In this document: piece by piece, positions 1 to 7,352 of the stretch
Position numbering within the stretch: the first letter of the stretch is position 1
How the letters are laid out: each line of letters begins with the position of its first letter
Assembly (NCBI GenBank): GCA_937924555.1
Contig: CALDSN010000098.1
Coordinates: 1 to 64,000, forward strand
Direction of reading: 5' to 3'
Source of the DNA: an uncultured bacterium
Lineage (GTDB): Bacteria; Cloacimonadota; Cloacimonadia; Cloacimonadales; Cloacimonadaceae
Length of the DNA: 64,000 nt
The notes under the pieces: generated by a model
The model's database searches: none
What the model was told of the DNA's origin: nothing
The model's input: the letters and a program-made list of their open reading frames with translations, nothing else
Made by a program: the position numbers and the translations under genes

Positions 1-34
1 GTGACTGGAGTTCAGACGTGTGCTCTTCCGATCT
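1..34 (+). other. Illumina adapter (Read 2 primer) remnant
   Basis: The first 34 bases are identical to the standard Illumina multiplexing Read 2 sequencing primer/adapter as I know it, beginning GTGACTGGAG and ending GCTCTTCCGATCT. This is library sequence left on a contig end, not genome. Any reading frame that begins at position 20 takes its first five residues from adapter. Confidence 0.97.
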
Positions 35-1747
35 GACATCATACCTGATATCTTATGTGCCGATACCTACGGCAATATCCTCATCTATGAAATCCTAAAT
101 GCTAACGTCCACGAGCGACGCTGGACAAGACGCTTACCTGTGGCGAACACGTATTCTCTTGCCTCGGGAGACTTTAATGGAGACGGACAGAAGGACTTCA
201 TCGCCGGGGGCTATAACACCAATGCTACCAATCCAGATATGAACTTCTGGTATTTTGAAGGTTTTACTCGCTCCGGAGACAATAGCTACACCAGCATGGG
301 AAACATCCTCTTCAACACAGTTCAATCTCAGAACTCCATCACTACCAAAGACATGGATGGAGATGGCAAAGATGAAGTCATTCTGGCTATTTCTCCCAAT
401 CTATATGTTCTTAGCTACCAAGCTGGTAAGTTTGTCCCCATATTCCATGGAGACAGCTTCCGTAACTACCAGGTCAGCACTTGGACAGATCCAGACGGTA
501 TTTCCCATATTCTCGCCAATGCCGCAGTTTCCCCGGATAGCACAGTTGCCGTACAGTGGAATCCTCAGCTCCCGTTCACCGGCCCTGCAACACCTGCAAA
601 CCTCTTGGTTAAGCCACTTAGCGAAGACACGATCATCATAAACTGGATAGCCACCGGTGCCGATTCCTATCGCTTATACCGTAAAGATCCCAATGAGCAA
701 GTTAGCTATTTCGACATTATTGGAAGCAACTCATATGTGGACTCCGGTTTGCACGAGGGTAGCAAATATCGATATGCCATCGCTGCAATTGACCACACTT
801 ACACTCCCTCAGAAAGCATAAGCAGCCTGTGGGTGGAGGGTATCCCTACAGCTCCCCCGGTAATTGAAGATATTCAATTGGTAGGCACTCACGAACTGAG
901 GTTGCTTTTCAACCAATCCCTTCCCGCAGATGCGCTGAATATTGGAAGATACTTCCTCAGCGAAGGCATGGGGATGCCCATATCTGCAAATAGTATAAAC
1001 AATCATCGCGGGGTACAGCTCCGCTTTCGCACACCCTTTCCCGCAATTTCCACCGATTTTATCTTGGAACTTCGTGACCTGAAGGGTAGCACCGGCGTAC
1101 AGGCTGTGATTACCAGTTATCCCTTCCCCTACGTACCGGACATTATTGCCCCGGCTATCGAAGAAGTACATGTACTCACCTCCAAACAAGGTATAATCCT
1201 GAAATTCAGCGAAGCCATTGCCCCGGCTCAGGTAAACTACCTGCCCAACTTTGTGCTTACTAATCCAGTTTCGGATTCTGACAACTCCATCATATCTGCG
1301 GTGCTTGATGATGATGAGATAACCATTAGCTTCGCCCACAAACTTGAGCCATCCAATCAAGCTTATTACGTAGAGACAAACAACCTGCAAGACCTTGCCG
1401 GAAATGTAATCTCAGCTCAGTTCAAATTAGCCCGTTTCGGTGTTTTCGATGTCAACGATTTAGATGATGTCACTGTGTACCCCAATCCCATTACTTCTGA
1501 TGACATCCAAACTGCTACCTTTGTCCGGTTCCCTGCTGATAAACAGGGAAGCATCTGCATCTACAATAATGCAGGTAATCTCGTGTATAAAAACTCTATT
1601 GGCCCCTTCAACCCGCAAAGTAACAATGTCGCTTGGCGCTGGAACCTGAAGAACAACGATGGCAGACCCGTTTCTTCCGGCATCTATTTCTATGTTATTG
1701 AGATGGATGGGAAAATCAAACGGGGAAAACTGGCAATCATCAAATAG
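35..1747 (+). CDS. Secreted FG-GAP/fibronectin protein, C-terminal part
   Basis: This is a 5'-truncated gene; 570 residues are visible and the true start lies off the contig. The N-terminal part has FG-GAP/VCBS-type calcium-loop motifs (DFNGDGQKDF, DMDGDGKDE), which in known proteins form beta-propeller blades. A fibronectin-III-like segment (about residues 190-275) and Ig-like segments follow. The last ~85 residues begin VYPNPI and contain GIYFYVIEMDG, the FlgD-like/type IX-like C-terminal sorting domain seen in other proteins of this window. I infer an exported, surface-attached or released protein; substrate and role are unknown. The reading frame continues to the very start of genuine sequence, so the truncation is a contig-edge effect and not a mutation. 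Confidence 0.85.
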   Translation, partial: DIIPDILCADTYGNILIYEILNANVHERRWTRRLPVANTYSLASGDFNGDGQKDFIAGGYNTNATNPDMNFWYFEGFTRSGDNSYTSMGNILFNTVQSQNSITTKDMDGDGKDEVILAISPNLYVLSYQAGKFVPIFHGDSFRNYQVSTWTDPDGISHILANAAVSPDSTVAVQWNPQLPFTGPATPANLLVKPLSEDTIIINWIATGADSYRLYRKDPNEQVSYFDIIGSNSYVDSGLHEGSKYRYAIAAIDHTYTPSESISSLWVEGIPTAPPVIEDIQLVGTHELRLLFNQSLPADALNIGRYFLSEGMGMPISANSINNHRGVQLRFRTPFPAISTDFILELRDLKGSTGVQAVITSYPFPYVPDIIAPAIEEVHVLTSKQGIILKFSEAIAPAQVNYLPNFVLTNPVSDSDNSIISAVLDDDEITISFAHKLEPSNQAYYVETNNLQDLAGNVISAQFKLARFGVFDVNDLDDVTVYPNPITSDDIQTATFVRFPADKQGSICIYNNAGNLVYKNSIGPFNPQSNNVAWRWNLKNNDGRPVSSGIYFYVIEMDGKIKRGKLAIIK

Positions 1748-1769
1748 CCCCATTGCCTTACCAAACATT

Positions 1770-2144
1770 ATGACACTTATAAATATCCTATGGTCAGCTC
1801 TGCATACCCCAGGGTTGACCCTTTTTCTTAGCAGTCTCTTTCTGCTACTGAACATCCTAGATGGTCATTCCACCTATCTTGTGTTGCGCCCCCATCATTA
1901 TGAAAGAGAAAAGAACCCCATCGCCAGGTGGGTGTTCCGCAAACTGAAGCTGCCTCGGGGTATTGTTATCTTTAAAGTTATCCTCATGAGTGGACTCATC
2001 ATCGCCATATCCTACTATGCAGCTTGGGATGCCCTAACCATCAATATTGCCATGCTGGTGGCAGATTTGTTATTTCTTGTGGTTGTGCTGCATAACTACC
2101 GCATCGCCCGTAGAATATCTGTTCTAAACAAGTCACTCTCTTGA
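1770..2144 (+). CDS. Small DUF5658-like membrane protein
   Basis: A 124-residue protein with about three hydrophobic segments. The N-terminal LLLNILDGHST, with its Asn-Leu-Asp-Gly inside the first membrane helix, resembles the DUF5658 family of small integral membrane proteins, whose function is unknown. I chose the ATG at 1770 because it starts directly at the hydrophobic segment, just after the preceding gene's stop. The frame is open further upstream, but that part lies inside the preceding gene. No clear Shine-Dalgarno is visible, so translational coupling to the upstream gene is possible. Confidence 0.6.
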   Translation: MTLINILWSALHTPGLTLFLSSLFLLLNILDGHSTYLVLRPHHYEREKNPIARWVFRKLKLPRGIVIFKVILMSGLIIAISYYAAWDALTINIAMLVADLLFLVVVLHNYRIARRISVLNKSLS

Positions 2145-2225
2145 TCATCGGCTTCACATTATTGCGGGTGACAAATCCTGGACATGGTGACAGATATCTA
2201 TACTATTTCAGTTTCGTATAGCAAG

Positions 2226-2774
2226 TCATCGGAATTGGACAATATCTGTTAGCGGTTTTCTCTCTGTGCTACCTGCAAAGCTGCTCACCAACTTGGTATA
2301 GGTGCTTTTCTTTCCCGCAGGATAACCGAATGGGGATAGTGCCACGATACGCCAGGATGCGGGGATATCCAGATAACTGCGCAGTTTTTTTTCGGAAAAT
2401 GCCGCCAACCAGCAGCTTTCTATGCCGTAGCTACGTGCCATCAACATCATTTGATGAAAGGAGATGGCGGTATCCACCAAGTAATAATCCTGCCCATTCA
2501 GCTTCAGGTTTGCCTTCGTATCCGCACAAGCAATAATCAGGCAGGGTGCTTTGCGGATAAAGAAGTTGGATAGCCCAATCAGTCCACAGTTCAAGGCAAG
2601 CTTCTGTATCTTCTCGCTTTCGGTGAAAACAATGTATCGCCAGGGTTGTCTGTTCTGAGCCGAGGGAGCCAGGCGTCCAGCCTCCAGGATGTCATTCAGA
2701 ACCTCCTGCGGGATTGGATCAGGCAGGAAGTTACGTACACTGTGGCGGCCGAAGATTAGCTCTTTTGCGTCCAC
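2226..2774 (-). CDS. Nitroreductase family protein
   Basis: A 182-residue FMN-dependent nitroreductase-fold protein. RHSVRNFLPDPIP at the N terminus, followed by APSAQNRQPW, is the family's FMN/substrate-binding signature. The C-terminal half has a typical SCWLAAFSEKKL segment and a GYP motif. Such enzymes reduce nitro, quinone or flavin substrates with NAD(P)H; the substrate cannot be read here. It is the last gene of the long minus-strand purine cluster and overlaps the preceding nucleotidyltransferase gene by 19 bases, which implies co-transcription. A link to molybdopterin or purine metabolism is only guilt by association. Confidence 0.88.
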   Translation of the reverse strand: MDAKELIFGRHSVRNFLPDPIPQEVLNDILEAGRLAPSAQNRQPWRYIVFTESEKIQKLALNCGLIGLSNFFIRKAPCLIIACADTKANLKLNGQDYYLVDTAISFHQMMLMARSYGIESCWLAAFSEKKLRSYLDIPASWRIVALSPFGYPAGKKSTYTKLVSSFAGSTERKPLTDIVQFR

Positions 2775-3301
2775 TTCGCCAAGTCCTCCGGAGTGTTGAT
2801 ATTACTGAGCACCCCTGCATCGAACACAGGAACATCGATGTGGCTAAGCTTATTTTTGGCAATCACTTCCCGCAAGCCTTTGCCCTCGTCATCAATCAGT
2901 AAATTAATACCTGCCGGGATGATGATAGGATGCCCTCTGCGTTCCATAAAAGTTGGGTGGATCACTGCATTAGGCTGGTCTTGATGCGCTTTGGCAAGCT
3001 CAAGAATACTACTAACGCAAACGAAGGGGAAGTCCACAGGATGTATCAAATAGGCGTTTGCCGCACCCTTGTCCCCTTCACGAAGCATAATGTCCGCCAC
3101 TGAAAGGCGCAAGGTTGCCAGCATATCCGGGCTGTGGTAGCTATCTGCCACTACGATGCGACTTATCCCTGCCTCACTTAGGGTAGTCTTGATGTGTTCA
3201 ACAAAGCTTTTACCATCAAAACCCGCTTCGGCTTTAGGCATACCGAAGCGGGTTCCCTTGCCGGATGCAAGGATGATGGCAATGATACCTTTACATGGCA
3301 T
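2756..3301 (-). CDS. MobA/MocA-like nucleotidyltransferase
   Basis: A 181-residue NTP-transferase-fold protein. IILASGKGTRFGMPKAE is a variant of the LAAGxSxRxGxxK nucleotide-binding loop, and HPVDFPFV matches the conserved Asp-Pro-Phe metal site. Relatives add CMP or GMP to molybdopterin. Xanthine-dehydrogenase-type enzymes use the cytosine dinucleotide cofactor, so a MocA/YgfJ-like CTP:molybdopterin role beside xdh genes is the natural inference. It overlaps the PLP enzyme gene upstream by 11 bases and the nitroreductase downstream by 19. At 181 residues it is slightly shorter than the usual ~190-200. Confidence 0.8.
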   Translation of the reverse strand: MPCKGIIAIILASGKGTRFGMPKAEAGFDGKSFVEHIKTTLSEAGISRIVVADSYHSPDMLATLRLSVADIMLREGDKGAANAYLIHPVDFPFVCVSSILELAKAHQDQPNAVIHPTFMERRGHPIIIPAGINLLIDDEGKGLREVIAKNKLSHIDVPVFDAGVLSNINTPEDLAKWTQKS

Positions 3302-4736
3302 TGAATGCTTCTATTGCCTTGTCCAATTCATCCAGATTATTCTCGAAGGTCTCCGTCCAATACTGCGGTTCCCATTGGGCGTTTATCTCTTCGTAGGTCT
3401 TACCCTGTTGCTCCACCCAAGTGTAATACTTCAGGTTGTGGATACGCTTTTTATCTTGGTAGCTTAGTTCCAGGAAGTTGTCCGCATATTGTGCTTTCAA
3501 AGCTGCTTCACGGTCTAAGGCAGCCTGAAGCTCGGTATATGCTCCCTTCTCAGCATTCTGTTCATCGATGCGGGAGAGGTACATTTCGGCAGAATCGGTG
3601 AACATCGTGAATATCACATCGTTTTCATCATACTCGAAATACTTAGCCATCTTGATTGCCGACAACAGATTGGCAATGGAGGAAATACCAAGCAGGGAAA
3701 GGCTTTCCACGCTCTTAGCATCTGCACCTTCATTCTTAAGGAATGACAGCCCGACAGGATCATTGAACAAGCGCAATAGCCGCATGCAATCTTCATCGCG
3801 GATGGCTGCCACAGCATCAGTATGCCGCACATTGTGCACCCACGGGATATGCTTGTCGCCAATACCTTCGATGCGGTGTCCCCCAAAGCCGTTGTTCAAC
3901 AGTGTGGGGCATTCGTAAGCTTCGCTGGCGGTGGTTTTCATCAGAGGATGCAAGGTTTTTAAGAAGTCTCCCGCAGCAATTGTCCCAGCGCTTCCGGTGG
4001 CACTAACATAACCGCTGAGACGGCTGCCCTTATGCTTAAGCATCTCATACACTTCCTGAATGGCATTACCCGTTACGTGATAGTGCCAAAAGGGGTTGCC
4101 AAACTCGTCAAACTGGTTCAGGATGATATTGTGCGGATCAAGGCGCAGCTCTGCGCACTTGTCGTATATCTCTTTGACATTAGACTCGCATCCGGGAGTG
4201 GCAAACACTTCAGCGCCAATCTCTTTCAGCCAAGTGAAACGTTCTTGGCTCATTTCTTCGGGCAGAATGGCAACTGCGGGACAATTCAACAAAGCACAAT
4301 CGAAGGCACCACCACGGCAGTAGTTACCCGTGGAGGGCCAAACAGCTTTATCGAAATCCGGATCGAAGGTCCCGCTTACCAAGCGTGGAGCAAGGCAACC
4401 ATAAGCTGCGCCTACCTTGTGGGCTCCCGTGGGGAAGTATTTGCCCACCAAACCGATAATGCGGGCTTTCACTCCTGTGATGCTGGAAGGTATTTCCACA
4501 TAGTTCGGTTTGCCAAACAGTCCCGTCTTGATGTCGTTCTTCCAGGTGATGCGGAAGAGGTTTAGGGGGTTCACATCCCACAGACCAATCGGCTTAAGCT
4601 TTGCCTGTATCTCAGCGGGGATGGTCTCCGGGTGCATTTGTTGACGTATCGTGGGGAGGATTATCCCCTGTTTCTTACAGCGGGCAGCATTCTTCGCTGC
4701 TACGCTGAAGTCCATGCTTGTAATCAGTTTAGGCAT
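3291..4736 (-). CDS. PLP-dependent TrpB/cysteine-synthase-fold enzyme
   Basis: A 481-residue fold-type II PLP protein. PTGAHKVGAAYG carries the likely Schiff-base Lys in a Thr-x-x-His-Lys context like TrpB. WPSTGNYCRGGA is the phosphate/substrate loop (STGN), and SATGSAGTIAAGD is the glycine-rich PLP phosphate cup. An unusual ~100-residue C-terminal extension is rich in Glu, Tyr and Trp. It is strand-matched with the purine-degradation genes but does not look like canonical YgeX (2,3-diaminopropionate ammonia-lyase), which I do not find here. I infer an ammonia-lyase or beta-elimination role, possibly filling that step. A clear AGGAGATATAA Shine-Dalgarno precedes the ATG at 4736. Confidence 0.8.
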   Translation of the reverse strand: MPKLITSMDFSVAAKNAARCKKQGIILPTIRQQMHPETIPAEIQAKLKPIGLWDVNPLNLFRITWKNDIKTGLFGKPNYVEIPSSITGVKARIIGLVGKYFPTGAHKVGAAYGCLAPRLVSGTFDPDFDKAVWPSTGNYCRGGAFDCALLNCPAVAILPEEMSQERFTWLKEIGAEVFATPGCESNVKEIYDKCAELRLDPHNIILNQFDEFGNPFWHYHVTGNAIQEVYEMLKHKGSRLSGYVSATGSAGTIAAGDFLKTLHPLMKTTASEAYECPTLLNNGFGGHRIEGIGDKHIPWVHNVRHTDAVAAIRDEDCMRLLRLFNDPVGLSFLKNEGADAKSVESLSLLGISSIANLLSAIKMAKYFEYDENDVIFTMFTDSAEMYLSRIDEQNAEKGAYTELQAALDREAALKAQYADNFLELSYQDKKRIHNLKYYTWVEQQGKTYEEINAQWEPQYWTETFENNLDELDKAIEAFNAM

Positions 4737-4801
4737 TTATATCTCCTTAGTTTGAATAAAAGTTCTTAAAAAGAGAGAAAGAGGAAAAGATGTTATTCTT
4801 C

Positions 4802-4843
4802 TTCAACACAGAGAAAAGCAGAGTGTAACAGAGAAAAGCAGAG
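4802..4843. repeat. Left 42-bp terminal inverted repeat
   Basis: Exact reverse complement of 5381-5422. It has an internal direct repeat of ACAGAGAAAAGCAGAG, with the two copies separated by TGTA. Confidence 0.95.
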
Positions 4844-4900
4844 ACAATGCTCGAAAGTAAGTGGAAGTAGGATTCGGACATTAATGGGATTAACATATTA

Positions 4901-5353
4901 TTAACTATTCTCCAAAATGAGTTTGTCAAGGTCGTGGTTGGATAGCGTCCCATAGTTCAATCGTATGCGTTTTATCCCTTCCTTGAGTAAAGGAACGTTG
5001 AAGTTGATTAATAACCCTAAAGGAAGATTAGCCAAGGTTAAGTATGTCATCACCTGTGCTTCGTATATTGGAAGAATATCCTTAACGGCTTTCAACTCCA
5101 CGATAACGGTATCTTCAACCACTAAATCAGCCCTATAGTTTGATTTACACTCACTCCCCTTATAGATAATCGGAATATTAACCTCGCGGAGGTAAGATAT
5201 GCTCCTAAACTGCAACTCCTTACAAAGACACTCGAAATAGACAGACTCCAGCAAGCCAGGACCAAGACTCTTATGCACTTCAATACATGCGCCAATAATC
5301 CTACCTGTAAGCTGGTTTATTTCTATCTCGCTCATTGTCATTCTCTTTGTCAT
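4901..5353 (-). CDS. GxxExxY protein (PDDEXK_3-like)
   Basis: A 150-residue protein carrying the defining GxxExxY motif as GLLESVY (near residue 34). It also has a PD-(D/E)XK-like core: Asp in YRADLVVED, then the ExK triad as VELKAVKDI. The C-terminal INFNVPLLKEGIKRI is also typical of the family. Pfam places these proteins in the PD-(D/E)XK nuclease clan; biochemical activity is poorly known. All apparent catalytic residues are intact. The start at 5353 is supported by AAGGAG nine bases upstream; an internal Met (MSEIEINQ) is the alternative. It is the only gene inside a pair of perfect inverted repeats. Confidence 0.88.
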   Translation of the reverse strand: MTKRMTMSEIEINQLTGRIIGACIEVHKSLGPGLLESVYFECLCKELQFRSISYLREVNIPIIYKGSECKSNYRADLVVEDTVIVELKAVKDILPIYEAQVMTYLTLANLPLGLLINFNVPLLKEGIKRIRLNYGTLSNHDLDKLILENS

Positions 5354-5380
5354 TGTGTGTCTCTCCTTCTTGTTATGACA

Positions 5381-5422
5381 CTCTGCTTTTCTCTGTTACA
5401 CTCTGCTTTTCTCTGTGTTGAA
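5381..5422. repeat. Right 42-bp terminal inverted repeat
   Basis: Exact reverse complement of 4802-4843. A diverged solitary copy of this arm lies at 16265-16311. Confidence 0.95.
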
Positions 5423-5465
5423 AAAGAAACCTTGCTTCTATTCCATTGTTAACAGCAATAAACCG

Positions 5466-6638
5466 CTACATGAAGCTCTTCAGCTTGGCAGCAGCAGCCT
5501 GTATCTTGCTGTTAAAGATCATGGACGCTATGATGAAAGGCTTATACCCCGCTTCCTGGTATGTATGCAGGCGATAGCGTTCAAACACACTCTTGGCTAC
5601 TTCGCCATGCTTACAGCTTACATCACTGATATCTGCAGGGAGGCAGTGCTCGTATAATGCACTCCCGTTCTTGGTCAGCTTCATCATCTCTTCTGTGCAT
5701 TCCCAGTCCATATGCTTAGCATTTTCTGCCAGGCAATGCTGTTCCAAGTCCTTCAGACCTTGCTTATCTCCGCCTTTCAGCAGCTTGGTGCGTTCCTGCA
5801 TCACCGCCATGGGTGCCCAGGACTTGGGATAAACCACATCGGCATCCTGGAAGGCATCAGCCATGTTGTGGGTCTTACGGAATGAACCTCCGCTTTCTTT
5901 GGCAAAGTTATCGGCAGTCACCAAGGTATCGGGCAGCAAATCATATCCTTCGGGATGTGCCAGCACCACTTCCATGCCAAAACGGGTCATCAGGTTTATC
6001 ACCCCTTGCGGCACAGATAAAGGTTTGCCATAGGAGGGAGAATATGCCCAGCTCATGGCAATCTTTTTACCCTTAAGCTGCTCCCAACCGCCAAAATAGT
6101 CTTTCAGTTTCAACAGGTCGGAAAGGCTCTGAGTGGGGTGGTCAAGGTCGCATTGGAGATTAACCAAGGTGGGACGCTGCGCTAAAAGACCGTTTTGATA
6201 GCCTTCTTCCACCGCATCTGCCACTTCCTGCATATAGGTGTGTCCTTCTCCGGGATACATATCGTCGCGGATACCGATAACCTCGGTTAAGAACGAGATC
6301 ATGTTCGCAGTTTCGCGCACGGTTTCTCCGTGTGCAATCTGGCTTTTAACTTCATCCAGTTCCGATAAACCAAGTCCCAAGCCGTTCACTGCCGAAGCAA
6401 AGCTAAAGCGGGTGCGGGTGCTGTTGTCCCGGAATATCGAGATTGCCAAGCCGTAATCAAAGATGCGCCAGGGCTTCTTTTCCTTGTGCAGCAGTTGTAA
6501 TATCTCTGCCACCAGCATCACTGCCTTCAGGTTATCCATGCTGTTTTCCCAGGTTAGGAGGAAGTCTTTGCCATAGGTGCTTGTCCGCAGGCTTTCCAGC
6601 TCCTTAATCAGAACTGCGGCTTTTTCCATGTTATTCAT
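5466..6638 (-). CDS. ygeW: Knotted carbamoyltransferase YgeW
   Basis: A 390-residue aspartate/ornithine carbamoyltransferase-superfamily protein of the YgeW type. FRDNSTRTRFSFASA holds the carbamoyl-phosphate loop (STRTR), CDLDHPTQSLSDLL has the HPTQ motif and EHCLPADISDV the HCLP motif. Length and insertions fit the knotted YgeW subfamily rather than ArgF or PyrB. E. coli YgeW is regarded as a catabolic transcarbamylase in purine/ureide degradation. There it would phosphorolyse a carbamoylated intermediate to carbamoyl phosphate, which carbamate kinase could turn into ATP. The start has GAGGTAAAA directly upstream. It is separated from the xdh genes by 246 bases containing a hairpin repeat, and from the PLP gene by the GxxExxY cassette. 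Confidence 0.93.
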   Translation of the reverse strand: MNNMEKAAVLIKELESLRTSTYGKDFLLTWENSMDNLKAVMLVAEILQLLHKEKKPWRIFDYGLAISIFRDNSTRTRFSFASAVNGLGLGLSELDEVKSQIAHGETVRETANMISFLTEVIGIRDDMYPGEGHTYMQEVADAVEEGYQNGLLAQRPTLVNLQCDLDHPTQSLSDLLKLKDYFGGWEQLKGKKIAMSWAYSPSYGKPLSVPQGVINLMTRFGMEVVLAHPEGYDLLPDTLVTADNFAKESGGSFRKTHNMADAFQDADVVYPKSWAPMAVMQERTKLLKGGDKQGLKDLEQHCLAENAKHMDWECTEEMMKLTKNGSALYEHCLPADISDVSCKHGEVAKSVFERYRLHTYQEAGYKPFIIASMIFNSKIQAAAAKLKSFM

Positions 6639-6682
6639 TTTTACCTCTATATCGCATTATTCGTTTCTTGGTTTAACTACGG

Positions 6683-6733
6683 TATCATTGCACTCTCATT
6701 GCGCACTTTGTCCGCAATGAGTCCGTAATGATA
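6683..6733. repeat. Imperfect hairpin repeat (copy 1)
   Basis: Two 23-base arms (6683-6705 and 6711-6733) pair with five mismatches around a 5-base loop. The outer arms read TATCATT and the inner arms CTCATTGCG. A related hairpin with the same TATCATT and TCATTGC blocks lies at 38936-38997. This copy lies between the 2Fe-2S subunit gene and ygeW, so it could process or attenuate the polycistronic message. The rest of 6639-6884 shows no gene. Confidence 0.6.
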
Positions 6734-6884
6734 GTGTAATTCTACTAGGGGGCAACCAAGGAATAAAAGAGGGGAAGATAAACCTGCCCAAAAAAAAGGG
6801 AAGACCTGCAAGCGGAAGGGTTGTAACTCCAGTTTACGCATGCAATCTCACTTTGCTCCTGTATTCCTTGCTTGGTTCCCAATA

Positions 6885-7352
6885 TTAACCTTCACGCATC
6901 TGCTGGGCAGCTTGCATGATGGCATCGATAATTTGCTGATACCCCGTGCAACGACAAATATTACCTTTAATCGCCGAACGGGCTTGAGCTCTGGTTGGTG
7001 CGGGGTTTTCCAACAACAAGGCATAGGTGGATAGCACCATTCCCGGTGTGCAGAACCCGCATTGTATTGCTCCGCAATCCATAAATGCTTGTTGAATAGG
7101 GTGCAGGGTGCCGTCGGCAGCACTCATCCCCTCGATGGTGATAACATTCTTGGTGGCAACATCCTTCAGCTTAAGCTTGCAGGAACGCAGGGCTTTGCCG
7201 TCCACAAGCACGGTGCAACTGCCGCACACGCCGATGTCGCAGCCGATCTTGGTGCCGGTTAGCATCAGGTCTTCCCGCAGCCACAAGGCAAGGCTTTTCT
7301 CGGCAATAGAGGGTTCAATCCGATGCTCGGTGCCGTTTACTGTTATTATCAT
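6885..7352 (-). CDS. Xanthine dehydrogenase-type 2Fe-2S subunit
   Basis: A 155-residue ferredoxin-like small subunit of the molybdenum hydroxylase family. The N-terminal plant-type 2Fe-2S cluster is CDIGVCGSCTV plus a later Cys (RSCKL). The C-terminal four-helix domain has the second cluster motif CGFCTPGM and GNICRCTGY. It passes electrons from the Mo centre to a flavin subunit. Its ATG overlaps the stop of the large-subunit gene (ATGA-type, 7349-7352). A FAD-binding subunit, normally the third partner, is not encoded nearby. Confidence 0.93.
   Translation of the reverse strand: MIITVNGTEHRIEPSIAEKSLALWLREDLMLTGTKIGCDIGVCGSCTVLVDGKALRSCKLKLKDVATKNVITIEGMSAADGTLHPIQQAFMDCGAIQCGFCTPGMVLSTYALLLENPAPTRAQARSAIKGNICRCTGYQQIIDAIMQAAQQMREG

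Larger units (their letters stand above)
4796..5428. mobile_element. Inverted-repeat-bounded GxxExxY cassette
   Basis: A GxxExxY gene lies between two perfect 42-bp inverted repeats (4802-4843 and 5381-5422). The match extends to 48 bp with one mismatch (4796-4843 and 5381-5428). Each arm contains two tandem copies of ACAGAGAAAAGCAGAG. The interior is 537 bases and holds only this gene. No transposase is present and I see no obvious target-site duplication. The unit interrupts an otherwise tight minus-strand catabolic operon between ygeW and the PLP enzyme. I infer a small non-autonomous or self-mobilising cassette; mobility itself is not shown by the sequence. Confidence 0.6.
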
